Positions 1-11,764 of a DNA stretch of 64,000 nt are shown piece by piece. Where the stretch lies: the NCBI RefSeq assembly GCF_003259835.1, contig NZ_QLMI01000001.1, positions 186,001 to 250,000 on the forward strand, read 5' to 3'. Source of the DNA: Flavobacterium aquaticum (lineage in GTDB: Bacteria > Bacteroidota > Bacteroidia > Flavobacteriales > Flavobacteriaceae). A program made the translations under genes and the position numbers. Each line of letters begins with the position of its first letter. The first letter of the stretch is position 1. The notes beneath the pieces were generated by a model, which worked only from the letters and a program-made list of their open reading frames with translations, made no database searches and had not been told where the DNA came from.

Positions 1-1795
1 ACATTATTTCCAATTACAAGCTCGTGAAAAAGCACCTATTTCAGTAAAAAAACTAATTGAAACTTCGGGAAGTTCTGCTGCAGTTGTAAAATCTTTAGTT
101 GATAAAACAATTTTCGAAGAATATTACATCGTCCAAGATAGAGTAACTTTCGATAAAGATGATGATAGTCAATTCACGTTAAGTGAAGCCCAACAAGTAG
201 CTTTTGAGAGCATTCAAGAAAATTTCAAATCGTTTGATGTAAATTTATTACACGGAGTTACAGCTTCAGGCAAAACCGAAATTTACATCAAACTTTTAGA
301 ACAATATATTAAGGAAGGAAAGCAGGTATTGTTTTTATTGCCAGAAATCGCTCTAACCACACAATTAGTGCAACGATTAACGGCTTATTTCGGAAATGAA
401 GTAGCAGTTTTTCATTCAAAATATACCAATAACGAACGCATAGAAGTTTGGAATCAAGTTTTAGAAAATTCACAAAAAGCTAAAGTGGTTATTGGTGTTC
501 GAAGTGCTTTGTTTCTTCCGTTTTCTAATTTGGGATGTATTATCGTGGATGAAGAACACGAGCAAACTTTTAAACAACACGATCCAGCGCCAAGATATCA
601 TGCACGTGACGCTGCGATTGTTTTAGCGAAGCAACACGGAGCAAAAGTGGTTTTAGGAAGCGCGACTCCGTCTTTGGAAACCTATTATAATGTGCAATCC
701 AATAAATACAGTTTAACCGAATTAAAAGTACGCTATGGAAATGTAGTGTTGCCTGAAATTCAATTGGTCGATTTGAAAGATAAGTATTTCAGAAAGAAAA
801 TGTCAGGCCATTTCTCGGATGAATTATTGGAGGAAATCACGGAGACCTTATCAAAAGGCGAACAAGTCATTTTATTTCAAAACCGCAGAGGATTTTCGCC
901 TTATGTGGAATGTATGACGTGTGGTCATGTGCCGCATTGTCCAAGTTGCGATGTGAGTTTAACGTATTACAAATTCAAAAATCAATTGCGTTGTCATTAT
1001 TGTGGTCATTCGATTGCAAATCCTACTCATTGTCATAGTTGTCAATCGGTTGATGTTACTTCGAAAGGTTTCGGAACGGAACAAATTGAAATGGAATTGA
1101 AAACCCTTTTTCCAGAGAAAAATATCGGAAGAATGGATCAAGACACAACAAGAGGAAAATTCGGCTTTGAGAAAATTATCGATTCTTTTAAAAATAGAGA
1201 AATCGATGTTTTGGTAGGAACACAAATGCTAGCCAAAGGTTTAGATTTTGATAATGTAACTTTAGTTGGAATTTTAAACGCTGATAATTTATTGAACCAA
1301 CCTAATTTCAGAGCTTACGAAAGAGCGTATCAAATGATGATGCAAGTTTCGGGTAGGGCAGGACGTTCAGAGAAAAAAGGAAAAGTAGTGATTCAAACTT
1401 ATAACCCATATCATAATACTATTCAACAAGTTTTGGGTAATGATTATGCAGGAATGTATAAAGAGCAAATTTACGAACGCCAGAACTTTAAATATCCGCC
1501 TTTCTTTAGATTAGTAAAACTTACAATGAAACATCGCGATTTTGATAAATTGAAAGAAGGTTCAATGTGGCTATATAATGTATTATCTCAAAATTTAGAT
1601 ATGCCTGTTTTGGGTCCAGAAGAGCCAGCGATTAATAGAATTCGAAATGAATATATTCGAACGATTATGGTTAAGATTCCGGTTCAGCAACATTTGGGCA
1701 ATACCAAAAAAAATATTGCGAAAGTGCTCATGAGTTTTGAAGCAGTTCCACAATATCGTTCTATTAAGGTAAAAGTAGATGTAGATGTATATTAA
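1..1795 (+). CDS. priA: Primosomal protein N' (PriA helicase), 5' part missing
   Basis: PriA is the 3'-to-5' DNA helicase that reloads the replisome at stalled forks. The reading frame is open from base 2 to the stop at 1793-1795 (597 codons visible), so the N-terminal DNA-binding part lies before the window. Visible in order: Walker A GVTASGKTE at 256-282 (Ala where Gly is usual), the DEEH box near 550, paired zinc-binding cysteines (CMTCGHVPHCPSC, then CHYC and CHSC) near 910-1050, and the motif VSGRAGR near 1350. A TTG at 329 could be taken for a start, but it falls after the Walker A motif, so it is not. The stop overlaps the stop of the opposite-strand gene by 4 bases. Confidence 0.96.
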   Translation, partial: HYFQLQAREKAPISVKKLIETSGSSAAVVKSLVDKTIFEEYYIVQDRVTFDKDDDSQFTLSEAQQVAFESIQENFKSFDVNLLHGVTASGKTEIYIKLLEQYIKEGKQVLFLLPEIALTTQLVQRLTAYFGNEVAVFHSKYTNNERIEVWNQVLENSQKAKVVIGVRSALFLPFSNLGCIIVDEEHEQTFKQHDPAPRYHARDAAIVLAKQHGAKVVLGSATPSLETYYNVQSNKYSLTELKVRYGNVVLPEIQLVDLKDKYFRKKMSGHFSDELLEEITETLSKGEQVILFQNRRGFSPYVECMTCGHVPHCPSCDVSLTYYKFKNQLRCHYCGHSIANPTHCHSCQSVDVTSKGFGTEQIEMELKTLFPEKNIGRMDQDTTRGKFGFEKIIDSFKNREIDVLVGTQMLAKGLDFDNVTLVGILNADNLLNQPNFRAYERAYQMMMQVSGRAGRSEKKGKVVIQTYNPYHNTIQQVLGNDYAGMYKEQIYERQNFKYPPFFRLVKLTMKHRDFDKLKEGSMWLYNVLSQNLDMPVLGPEEPAINRIRNEYIRTIMVKIPVQQHLGNTKKNIAKVLMSFEAVPQYRSIKVKVDVDVY

Positions 1796-2493
1796 GCGTT
1801 TTCGATAGCTTTTACAATTTCTTCTTTCTTGTTACGACTTAATGGTATTTTTGTATTTCCAATTTCAGCAAACTTACTATTGAATTTTTCTACTCGGTCT
1901 AAATTGATAATATACGATTTGTGTACACGTATGAATTTACCTTCTGGAAGTTCTTTTTCAAAACCTTTCATAGTAGATAACACTAAATGACTTTCATCAT
2001 CGGTAACTACTTTAATGTAATCGCCATACGCTTCAATCCATTTAATTTTAGAAACATATACTTTAAGTTTCTTTAAATTACTTTTGATAACGATACTTTC
2101 GCCATGTTCCTCATGATTTTCGTAACGTAAAGCGTGAAGTTCAGTAGCTTTTTTAACTGCTTTATTGAAACGTTCTTTAGAAATAGGTTTTTGAAGAAAA
2201 TCAGTTGCTTCATAATCAAAAGCTTTAACAGCATAGTCTGCTTTTGAAGTAATGAATATAATTTGTGGTTTTGTTTTTAGTCCGTCTAATAAATCGAATC
2301 CGTTAATTAACGGCATTTCAATATCAAGGAATATTAGGTCGATTGTATTATTATTGATACAATTCTTTGCCTCAAGAGCATTGGCAAAATCTCCTACTAA
2401 GTTTAATAATGTTGATTCGTTAACAAGTTTTGTGATGGTAATTCTTTGAATAGCACTATCATCTACAACGATACAATTCAACTTCATGGGCAT
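1792..2493 (-). CDS. LytTR-family response regulator
   Basis: A 233-residue two-domain regulator. Residues 5-120 are a receiver domain with the acidic pair DD at 11-12, the likely phospho-acceptor Asp57 (LDIEMP) and the conserved Lys in QKPIS near 108. Residues about 135-233 are a LytTR DNA-binding domain (WIEAYGDYIKV and IRVHKSYIINL motifs). Such regulators usually pair with a membrane histidine kinase of the LytS/YehU type; none lies next to it here. The start could also be the second Met two codons in. Tail-to-tail with priA with a 4-base TTAA overlap, so no terminator fits between them. Confidence 0.9.
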   Translation of the reverse strand: MPMKLNCIVVDDSAIQRITITKLVNESTLLNLVGDFANALEAKNCINNNTIDLIFLDIEMPLINGFDLLDGLKTKPQIIFITSKADYAVKAFDYEATDFLQKPISKERFNKAVKKATELHALRYENHEEHGESIVIKSNLKKLKVYVSKIKWIEAYGDYIKVVTDDESHLVLSTMKGFEKELPEGKFIRVHKSYIINLDRVEKFNSKFAEIGNTKIPLSRNKKEEIVKAIENA

Positions 2494-2574
2494 ATATTTT
2501 TATAGTTTGTTAAAAGTAGAACAATTATTACAAATACACAAGTTTTTTTAATAAAAATTAATAATGTGTTATAC

Positions 2575-2604
2575 TTGTTATTTCAAATAAAAGTATTATT
2601 TTTG
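2575..2604 (+). promoter_or_regulatory. Promoter of rpsF-rpsR-rplI
   Basis: A textbook Bacteroidota primary-sigma promoter: TTG at 2575-2577, 19-base spacer, TATTTTTG at 2597-2604 (consensus TAnnTTTG). It predicts transcription starting near 2610, giving a leader of about 27 bases before rpsF. Confidence 0.75.
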
Positions 2605-2636
2605 CACCCAATTTTATAACAATAAATATAAAGATT

Positions 2637-2978
2637 ATGAATCATTATGAAACTGTTTTCATCTTGAATCCCGTTTTATCTGAGCAACAGGTAAAGGAAA
2701 CAGTAAGCAAGTTTGAAGATTTTCTTACTTCTAAAGGGGCTGAGATGGTATCGAAAGAAGATTGGGGCTTAAAAAAATTAGCTTACGAAATTCAACACAA
2801 GAAAAGTGGATTTTACCACTTATTCGAATTCAAAGCGCCAGCTGAAATCATTATTGCATTTGAAACTGAATTCCGTCGTGACGAGCGTGTTATGCGTTTC
2901 TTAACTGTGTCTTTAGACAAACATGCAATTTCTTGGGCAGAAAGAAGAAGAGCAAAATTAAAATCTAAAACAAACTAA
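2637..2978 (+). CDS. rpsF: 30S ribosomal protein S6
   Basis: Small-subunit protein S6, 113 residues, the usual length. It begins with the typical YETVFILNP strand and carries the S6 core ending in [13 protein letters not shown]6 binds 16S rRNA as a heterodimer with S18, which is encoded two bases after its stop. First gene of rpsF-rpsR-rplI with a strong promoter 33 bases before the start. Confidence 0.98.
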   Translation: MNHYETVFILNPVLSEQQVKETVSKFEDFLTSKGAEMVSKEDWGLKKLAYEIQHKKSGFYHLFEFKAPAEIIIAFETEFRRDERVMRFLTVSLDKHAISWAERRRAKLKSKTN

Positions 2979-2980
2979 TC

Positions 2981-3277
2981 ATGTCTACATTAGAGCAATC
3001 TGCAAAAGGGAAAAAAGACGGAGATATCAGATATCTTACGCCTTTAAACATAGATACAAACAAAACTAAAAAATACTGTCGTTTCAAAAAATCAGGTATC
3101 AAATATATCGATTATAAAGACGCAGACTTTTTATTGAAATTTGTTAACGAGCAAGGTAAAATTTTACCAAGACGTTTAACAGGTACTTCATTAAAATACC
3201 AAAGAAAAGTTTCTGTAGCTGTTAAAAGAGCTCGTCACTTAGCTTTAATGCCATACGTGGCCGATTTATTAAAATAA
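2981..3277 (+). CDS. rpsR: 30S ribosomal protein S18
   Basis: Small-subunit protein S18, 98 residues, in the longer Bacteroidota form with an N-terminal extension. The core is clear: [33 protein letters not shown] and a basic tail [11 protein letters not shown]. It starts two bases after rpsF, as expected for a partner made in equal amounts. Confidence 0.98.
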   Translation: MSTLEQSAKGKKDGDIRYLTPLNIDTNKTKKYCRFKKSGIKYIDYKDADFLLKFVNEQGKILPRRLTGTSLKYQRKVSVAVKRARHLALMPYVADLLK

Positions 3278-3290
3278 TATTTAACAAATA

Positions 3291-3340
3291 GTTGTTGCTT
3301 CGCCGTAGGTGAGCTAACTTCTAATTAAAAGGACAACAAC
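3291..3340 (+). ncRNA. Candidate structured RNA element before rplI
   Basis: The gap between rpsR and rplI holds a nested inverted repeat. The outer stem pairs GTTGTTG (3291-3297) with CAACAAC (3334-3340), whose last base touches the rplI ATG. Inside, 3297-3314 folds as GCT, a bulged T, CGCC, loop GTA, GGTG, AGC, with one G-T pair. It looks like a cis-acting ribosomal-protein control element that could hide the rplI start. S6:S18 leaders known from other bacteria present a CCG triplet; a CCG occurs here at the loop edge, but I cannot show it is the same motif. Confidence 0.4.
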
Positions 3341-3784
3341 ATGGAACTTATCTTAAAACAAGACGTTCAAAATTTAGGATTTAAAGACGATGTAGTAACT
3401 GTGAAAAACGGATACGGTCGTAACTATTTAATTCCTCAAGGTTTTGCTATTTTAGCAACTCCATCTGCTAAAAAAGTTTTAGCTGAAAACTTAAAGCAAA
3501 AAGCGCACAAAGAAGCTAAACTTGTTGCAGATGCAAAAGCTTTAGCTGAAGCTTTAAAAGCTTTAGAAATTAAAATTACTGCTAAAGCAGGTGGTGATAA
3601 ATTGTTTGGTTCAGTTACTAGCGCTAACATCGTGGAAGCATTAGAAGCTAATGGTCATTCAATTGACAAAAAATTCATCACTAGCGGTGTTGTAAAACGT
3701 GTAGGTAAATATACTGCATCAGTTAGATTACACAGAGATGTTATCGTTGAGTTACCATACGAGATCGTAGGTGAAAAAGCATAA
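3341..3784 (+). CDS. rplI: 50S ribosomal protein L9
   Basis: Large-subunit protein L9, 147 residues, full length. The N-terminal rRNA-binding domain has the signature GFKDDVVTVKNGYGRNYLIP, then a charged connecting helix (about 45-75) and the C-terminal domain beginning GGDKLFGSVT. Third gene of the operon, 63 bases after rpsR, with a potential control structure directly against its start codon and an intrinsic terminator after it. Confidence 0.98.
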   Translation: MELILKQDVQNLGFKDDVVTVKNGYGRNYLIPQGFAILATPSAKKVLAENLKQKAHKEAKLVADAKALAEALKALEIKITAKAGGDKLFGSVTSANIVEALEANGHSIDKKFITSGVVKRVGKYTASVRLHRDVIVELPYEIVGEKA

Positions 3785-3804
3785 TTTTTCTCAAAATATA
3801 AATT

Positions 3805-3833
3805 AGCTCCGATTTTATCGGGGCTTTTTTTTT
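3805..3833 (+). terminator. Intrinsic terminator of rpsF-rpsR-rplI
   Basis: A 9-bp stem AGCTCCGAT / ATCGGGGCT (one G-T pair) closes a TTT loop and runs into a tract of nine T residues. TATCTTTA at 3833-3840, directly after it, resembles a -7 box for the next gene. Confidence 0.85.
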
Positions 3834-3844
3834 ATCTTTACTTT

Positions 3845-4318
3845 ATGAAATACGCAAGATTAACGAAAGAACAGTTAGAAGAATTACATCCCGAATTTAT
3901 TAATTTTTTGGCAACACAATCTATTGATAAAATCGAGTGGGATGATATTAAAAAAAATCGTCCTCATGTGGCCGAACAAGAGATTGATGTTTTCTCCGAT
4001 ATGATTTGGGAAAAAGCATTGACTAATGTTACTCATTTAGATCATTTTTCTAAAAACTACATTTTTCTTTTCAAATGTTTGCCTGATGTTGTGTATTCCT
4101 TTGTGATTAAAACAAATAATCCAGAAATTGATTTCGTTTCTGCAGATGGAATTCACTGGTTATCAGAAAATCTTTTCTCTGACGATGTGGAAATTACCAG
4201 AGGAAGAAAAGATATTTCGGCTAATCGAAATGAATCGTTGTTTGAGATTATCAAGCAAGGTGGAATTATCAGCAAAGGAGAATTATTTACCAAATTAGAC
4301 AGCCTAATCAATCCCTAA
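3845..4318 (+). CDS. Conserved hypothetical protein (DUF6495-like)
   Basis: A 157-residue soluble protein without signal peptide or membrane segment. The opening MKYARLTKEQLEELHPEF and EQEIDVFSDMIWE match from memory a Bacteroidota family that I believe is DUF6495; function unknown. It ends three bases before ligA, so the two are probably cotranscribed. The family assignment is recollection, not a search result. Confidence 0.75.
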   Translation: MKYARLTKEQLEELHPEFINFLATQSIDKIEWDDIKKNRPHVAEQEIDVFSDMIWEKALTNVTHLDHFSKNYIFLFKCLPDVVYSFVIKTNNPEIDFVSADGIHWLSENLFSDDVEITRGRKDISANRNESLFEIIKQGGIISKGELFTKLDSLINP

Positions 4319-6990
<2,672 letters not shown>

Positions 6991-7010
<20 letters not shown>

Positions 7011-7707
7011 AATTGATAAGAATATAGATAGTAGAGCAAGTGTAGCTTTATATGTCTATTTTATTTCCCATATCTGCTATTTATTTTTTTATAGAGTTTA
7101 TGAGGATATGGATATAGCTTTTATCTTTAAGCCAATAATTGTTCCCAGTATTGCTTTTGCTTATTTTTTCATTACCAAATCACTAAAAATTTACTTGAAT
7201 TTGAGTCTGTTTTTAGTGATTTTTTTTGCCGATAATCTAATTTTATTGGAAGATCAGGAGCTAAAAGTTTTTTCAACCTATTTGTATTTGATTGCTGTTG
7301 GAATTTTATTTAACTATGTTGTTACAGATTCGCAATTGTTTAGAAAGAATCAATTCCTAAAAGATAATTTTAAATATTTTATTATTTCTTATTTAGTTTT
7401 AGTGATACTTTACAAGGTAGCCAGCATGTCTTTTAACTATGAATTTAAAGAGTTTTTTGTAGTAATTGGATATATTATAATGTTCTTAATGGTTTTAATC
7501 TTGAGTATTTATAATGCATTACGATTTAAATCAATTGCTTCTAGATTTTTATTATTAACCATTTTATGTCTGTTTTTTTCTGACATGTTTATAGTACTAA
7601 ATAAGTACTATTTTAAAAATGATATCTTTATTTATATCTCTTGTATAATCGAAATTCCAGTGTATTATTTTCTTTTAAAATACCTGCTTTATCGAGAAAA
7701 GTACTAA
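6991..7707 (+). CDS. YhhN/TMEM86-like membrane protein, copy 2
   Basis: A 238-residue protein with about eight membrane segments, in tandem with and similar in plan to the preceding gene (FKPIIVPSIAFAYFF near 35 and LCLFFSDMFIVLNKYYF near 190), so the two look like diverged duplicates. I start it at ATG 6991; an upstream in-frame TTG at 6964 would only deepen the overlap with copy 1. Its stop overlaps the opposite-strand gene by four bases (CTAA). Confidence 0.6.
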
Positions 7708-8618
7708 ACAATAATATTCTTTGTTTGATTGTGATGCAATTTATCGTTGGTTAAATAGAAATCAATTCGACCTAAGTTTACTCCAAAACAACCTACTTGA
7801 TTAATCAAAACTTCTTTTCCTTCGCTATTTTTTTCAATAACTGGCTTGTCTAAGAAAGTATGCGTATGACCACCAATAATTAAATCAATATTTTTAGTCC
7901 TTTGAGCTAATAGAATATCACTTGGTTTTTCAGGTTCGTCTTTGTATTTGAATCCTAAATGTGATAAGCAAATTACCAAATCACATTTCTTTTCTTCTTT
8001 TAGAATTCGCGTCATGTCTTGTGCTACTTCAATTGGATTGTTGTAAACCGTTTCTTTATAAAGTTTTTTGTCTACAAGTCCGTCTAATTGAACGCCTAAT
8101 CCGAAAATTCCAATTTTAATTCCGTCTTTAATGATGATTTTATATGGTTTTACGATATCATTCAAAATCGTGTTTTTAAAATCATAATTAGCGGATACAA
8201 AATCGAATTTCGCATGCGGTAATTGAGTATAAAAACCATCGATTCCATTGTCAAAATCGTGATTTCCCATGGTAGCCAAATCGTATTGCATCATGCTCAT
8301 TAGTTTGAATTCCAATTCGCCACCATAATAATTGAAGTATGGAGTTCCTTGAAAAATATCGCCAGCATCTAATAAAAGCACGTTTTTTTCTTCTTTTCGG
8401 ATGCTTTCAATGATAGTGGCTCTTCTGGCAGCGCCACCCATATTTGGATTTTTTGGATGATCGGCTGGGAATGGATCGATATGACTATGCGTATCATTCG
8501 TATGTAAAATGGTAATCTTTTTAGTGTCAACAGTAGAAAAACTACTTAAACTCACTCCTGATAAACCAAGTAAAGCCGAACTCGCAGCTGTTTTTTGGAT
8601 AAAATCTCTTCTTTTCAT
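7704..8618 (-). CDS. 5'-nucleotidase-type metallophosphoesterase (catalytic half)
   Basis: A 304-residue exported enzyme that should hydrolyse nucleotides or similar phosphomonoesters using two metal ions. It has a twin-arginine-like leader (MKRRDFIQ and a hydrophobic stretch), then the calcineurin-type motifs in order: HTNDTHSH, DAGDIFQGTP, GNHDFDNG, SHLGF and GGHTHT. It lacks the C-terminal domain of classical UshA; that domain is made by the gene just upstream on the same strand (8628-9416), nine bases away. Confidence 0.9.
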   Translation of the reverse strand: MKRRDFIQKTAASSALLGLSGVSLSSFSTVDTKKITILHTNDTHSHIDPFPADHPKNPNMGGAARRATIIESIRKEEKNVLLLDAGDIFQGTPYFNYYGGELEFKLMSMMQYDLATMGNHDFDNGIDGFYTQLPHAKFDFVSANYDFKNTILNDIVKPYKIIIKDGIKIGIFGLGVQLDGLVDKKLYKETVYNNPIEVAQDMTRILKEEKKCDLVICLSHLGFKYKDEPEKPSDILLAQRTKNIDLIIGGHTHTFLDKPVIEKNSEGKEVLINQVGCFGVNLGRIDFYLTNDKLHHNQTKNIIV

Positions 8619-8627
8619 AGGTAAGTG

Positions 8628-9416
8628 TTATTCTAAAATTATTTTTTCGGTAGTTATGTTCGGAATCGTGTCTACTTTTTTGAAATAATCAATCATCATA
8701 TTTCTAAGCTTGTATTCCATGTCAAATTTGATTTTACTTTCTTTAAAAAACGTCATATTATCGCCTCCATTTGCTAAATAATCGGAAGTTCCCACATAAT
8801 AAATTCGATTTTCATCCAAAGGTTGATTGTTGATTTCAATCTTATTAATTGCTGAAGTTGACTTATCAATGTAAATTTTCATTCCGTATAATGGGTGTGG
8901 TTTCTTTTCTTTAATGATGTATTCGGCTAACGTTTTGATTTCTTTTCCTGTAAGTCCTACAACAATTAAACTGTTTTCAAAAGGCATCACTTCAAAAGCG
9001 GTTCTTGTAGTTACATTTCCTTTAGGAATTACAGCTCTGATACCGCCGTGATTAAGTAAACAAACATCAATCGTTTTATTTTCTCTTTTTTGAAAAACTA
9101 GATTTCCAAGTTCAAAAGTAATTTCGGCTAATAAATTTCCAATATTCGATTGCCACGTTCCTTTACTTTTGTCTTGTGTTTCCGGACAATAAGCTAAAAC
9201 GCTGTTTAAATCTTTATTAATATTATCGCTGTAAGGTTTTACATAAGTCGCAATGGCTTCGTTTTCGCCTTTTTCATTGGTAACGCCTATTTTTTTTCCT
9301 TCAATTTTAGTAGTTTGATAGGAAGAAGTTGATTTACAAGATATAAAGAGATTAAATGTTAATAATATAACAAAAAATCCAAAAGATATCGTATTCTTTT
9401 TTACATTTACAAGCAT
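8628..9416 (-). CDS. 5'-nucleotidase C-terminal domain lipoprotein
   Basis: A 262-residue lipoprotein (lipobox LFISC, Cys27) that contains only the substrate-binding C-terminal domain of 5'-nucleotidases: NHGGIRAVIPKG, EVMPFENSLIVV, and the base-stacking region SDYLANGGD. The metal-dependent catalytic domain is the next gene in the operon. The pair would work together at the envelope, one part anchored and the other exported by its own leader. Confidence 0.88.
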   Translation of the reverse strand: MLVNVKKNTISFGFFVILLTFNLFISCKSTSSYQTTKIEGKKIGVTNEKGENEAIATYVKPYSDNINKDLNSVLAYCPETQDKSKGTWQSNIGNLLAEITFELGNLVFQKRENKTIDVCLLNHGGIRAVIPKGNVTTRTAFEVMPFENSLIVVGLTGKEIKTLAEYIIKEKKPHPLYGMKIYIDKSTSAINKIEINNQPLDENRIYYVGTSDYLANGGDNMTFFKESKIKFDMEYKLRNMMIDYFKKVDTIPNITTEKIILE

Positions 9417-9434
9417 AACAAAAGCTTAAATTTT

Positions 9435-9442
9435 TAATTTTG
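9435..9442 (+). promoter_or_regulatory. -7 box for the 9462 gene and dapA
   Basis: TAATTTTG matches TAnnTTTG exactly and lies 19 bases before the ATG at 9462. I see no TTG at the usual -33 distance, so the call rests on one box. Confidence 0.45.
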
Positions 9443-9461
9443 TCGAATAGGTAAAAATACT

Positions 9462-9980
9462 ATGTTTTATAATATTATAAAGAACTTTTTTCTTAAAAAA
9501 AATGTTACTAAACGATTAGCAACTCAAAATTCGTCTGGTTCAAACGATAAAGTGTTGACGGTTGGAGTTTTAGTTGACGAATCTTATTTCTCAGAAACAG
9601 ATCAACTAGTTGAAAGAATAGTTTCGCAAGGAATTGATGCTAATAATATTTCGATATTAGTTTATAAAGATAAAATCAAGAAGAAGGAAGTAATAAACGA
9701 ACCCTTTTTGTCGTTGAAGAATATTTCACTTTCGGGAGAAATTAATAAAAAAGAAGTAAATGATTTTATCGAAACGCCTTTTGATTTATTAATCAATTAT
9801 TACGATGTTAATAAAAGCGGACTTTTGTTATTGTCAACAAAATCAAAGGCGAAATTTAAAGTAGGATTTGACACGGTTGACAAAAGAGTCAATCATTTTA
9901 TCATAAAAACACTCGTTGAAAATTTTAATGAGTTTGTTTTAGAACTGTTTAAGTATTTGAAAATTTTAAATAAAATATAA
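9462..9980 (+). CDS. Conserved hypothetical protein (DUF6913-like)
   Basis: A 172-residue soluble protein with no export signal. A beta-alpha pattern is visible (VLTVGVLVDESYF near 31-44, then FDLLINYYD and KVGFDT). From memory this family, which I think is DUF6913, sits just before dapA in many Flavobacteriaceae; its function is unknown. It ends three bases before dapA, so the two are very likely cotranscribed. Confidence 0.72.
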   Translation: MFYNIIKNFFLKKNVTKRLATQNSSGSNDKVLTVGVLVDESYFSETDQLVERIVSQGIDANNISILVYKDKIKKKEVINEPFLSLKNISLSGEINKKEVNDFIETPFDLLINYYDVNKSGLLLLSTKSKAKFKVGFDTVDKRVNHFIIKTLVENFNEFVLELFKYLKILNKI

Positions 9981-9983
9981 AAA

Positions 9984-10862
9984 ATGCAATCATTTATTGG
10001 TACAGGTGTTGCTTTAGTTACGCCATTTAAAAAAGATTTTTCGGTTGATGTAGAAGCTTTAACGCGAATAGTAAATTATGTAATTGATGGTGGAGTAGAG
10101 TACTTGGTAGTTTTAGGAACTACAGCAGAATCGGCAACTTTATCACAAGACGAAAAAGAATTGGTTATCGATACAATAATTAAAGCAAATGCAGGAAGAT
10201 TGCCATTAGTTTTAGGTGTTGGTGGAAATAACACGCACAAAGTAGTTGAAGAATTGAAAACAAGAGATTTTTCTCATTTCTCGGCTATTTTATCAGTTTC
10301 GCCTTATTATAACAAACCAACGCAAGAAGGAATTTACCAACATTTCAAAGCAGTTGCTGAAGCATCTCCAATTCCAGTAATTTTATACAATGTGCCAGGA
10401 AGAACAGCAAGTAACATGTTGCCATCAACTGTTATCCGAATTGCAAATGATTTCAAAAATGTAATTGGAATTAAAGAAGCTGCTGGTGATATTGTTCAAG
10501 CAATGAAATTAATCCAAACAAAACCAGAAGGATTTTTAGTGATTTCTGGAGATGATATGATTACCTTACCAATGGTTTTAGCAGGTGGAGCAGGAGTGAT
10601 TTCAGTAATTGGAGAAGGTTTTCCAAAAGAATTCTCTGAAATGGTGCGTTTAGGATTGCAAAGAAAAGTGGATGAAGCGTATAAATTGCACTATCTTTTA
10701 GTAGATAGTATCGATATGATTTTCGAACAAGGAAACCCTGGCGGAATTAAAGAAGTCTTTAAAGCATTAGGATTATCTGAAAATACAGTAAGATTACCTC
10801 TAGTAAATGTAAATGAAGATTTAGCAACAAGATTGCATAATTTTACTCGTAAATTAAGTTAA
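9984..10862 (+). CDS. dapA: 4-Hydroxy-tetrahydrodipicolinate synthase
   Basis: Condenses pyruvate with aspartate semialdehyde, the first committed step to lysine and meso-diaminopimelate for the cell wall. 292 residues, a TIM barrel. The Schiff-base lysine is Lys164 in GIKEAAGD and the catalytic tyrosine is Tyr135 in LYNVPGRT; the GTTAESATL loop near 45 binds pyruvate. It follows the 9462 gene by three bases. Confidence 0.97.
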   Translation: MQSFIGTGVALVTPFKKDFSVDVEALTRIVNYVIDGGVEYLVVLGTTAESATLSQDEKELVIDTIIKANAGRLPLVLGVGGNNTHKVVEELKTRDFSHFSAILSVSPYYNKPTQEGIYQHFKAVAEASPIPVILYNVPGRTASNMLPSTVIRIANDFKNVIGIKEAAGDIVQAMKLIQTKPEGFLVISGDDMITLPMVLAGGAGVISVIGEGFPKEFSEMVRLGLQRKVDEAYKLHYLLVDSIDMIFEQGNPGGIKEVFKALGLSENTVRLPLVNVNEDLATRLHNFTRKLS

Positions 10863-10872
10863 AAAAAGATTT

Positions 10873-10901
10873 TTGTAGTAAACAAATAATGTCTAAATTT
10901 G
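10873..10901 (+). promoter_or_regulatory. Promoter of bamD and downstream genes
   Basis: TTG at 10873-10875, 18-base spacer, TAAATTTG at 10894-10901. It sits about 60 bases before bamD and probably drives bamD-rpoZ-coaBC-porD-recN. Confidence 0.7.
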
Positions 10902-10959
10902 CAGTTGCTTTTTTAGACTTCTAAAGTATTGAATTTTAAGAAAGATTAAATTTAAATAA

Positions 10960-11754
10960 ATGAATAGAATAGTTAGTTTTCTTTTTATTGCAATTTTTTT
11001 GGTTTCGTGTAGCGAGTATCAAAAGGCATTAAAATCAGACGATGTTGCAATAAAAAATGAAGCAGCGAATAAAAAATATGAAGCTGGAAAATATTTAAAA
11101 GCTATCAGATTATACGAACAAATTGCACCAGCTTATAAAGGGAAACCAAACGCTGAGCGTATGTTTTACTTTTATTCAATGTCGCTGTATAAATCAGAAC
11201 AGTACTATTTGGCAGGGTATCAGTTAGAAAATTTTGTAGCTACTTATCCTAAAAGTGAAAAAAGAGAAGAATGTGCTTTTTATGCTGCTGAATGTTTTTA
11301 CAGATTATCACCAGTTTATAGTTTAGATCAAACCGATACTGAAAAGGCACTAGATAAAATGCAACGTTTTATAGATATCTATCCAGAATCTCAATTTTTA
11401 CCTCAGGCTAATGTTTATGTAAAAGAATTAAGAGAAAAATTAGAAAAGAAAGCATTTGAAATTGCAAAACAATACAACACGATTTCTGATTTTAAAGGAG
11501 CTTTAAAAGCTTTAGAGAATTTCTTAGCAGATTATCCAGGAACTCCTTATAAAGAACAAGCTTTGTATTATAGATTTGATTCTGCTTATAAACTTGCTAT
11601 TAATAGTGTTGAATCAAAAAAACAAGAACGTTTAGTTTATGCTAAGAATACATATACAAATTTAATTAAACATAACGGTCAAACGGAATATAAAGAAGAA
11701 GCTGATAAAATGTTAGCTGAATTGGAACAAGAATTACAAAAGTATACTAAATAA
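10960..11754 (+). CDS. bamD: Outer-membrane assembly lipoprotein BamD
   Basis: A 264-residue lipoprotein (LVSC lipobox, Cys17) made of tetratricopeptide-like helices (EAGKYLKAIRLYEQIAP, SEQYYLAGYQLENFV, FKGALKALENFLADYPG). BamD supports BamA in inserting beta-barrel proteins into the outer membrane. Length and repeat layout fit the family. It heads a gene order common in Flavobacteriaceae: bamD-rpoZ-coaBC-porD-recN. Confidence 0.94.
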   Translation: MNRIVSFLFIAIFLVSCSEYQKALKSDDVAIKNEAANKKYEAGKYLKAIRLYEQIAPAYKGKPNAERMFYFYSMSLYKSEQYYLAGYQLENFVATYPKSEKREECAFYAAECFYRLSPVYSLDQTDTEKALDKMQRFIDIYPESQFLPQANVYVKELREKLEKKAFEIAKQYNTISDFKGALKALENFLADYPGTPYKEQALYYRFDSAYKLAINSVESKKQERLVYAKNTYTNLIKHNGQTEYKEEADKMLAELEQELQKYTK

Positions 11755-11764
11755 AAAGTAAATC

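Noticed and set aside
329..331. TTG as start of the first gene
   Set aside because: The PriA frame is open from base 2 and the Walker A motif lies before 329; the gene is cut by the window edge.
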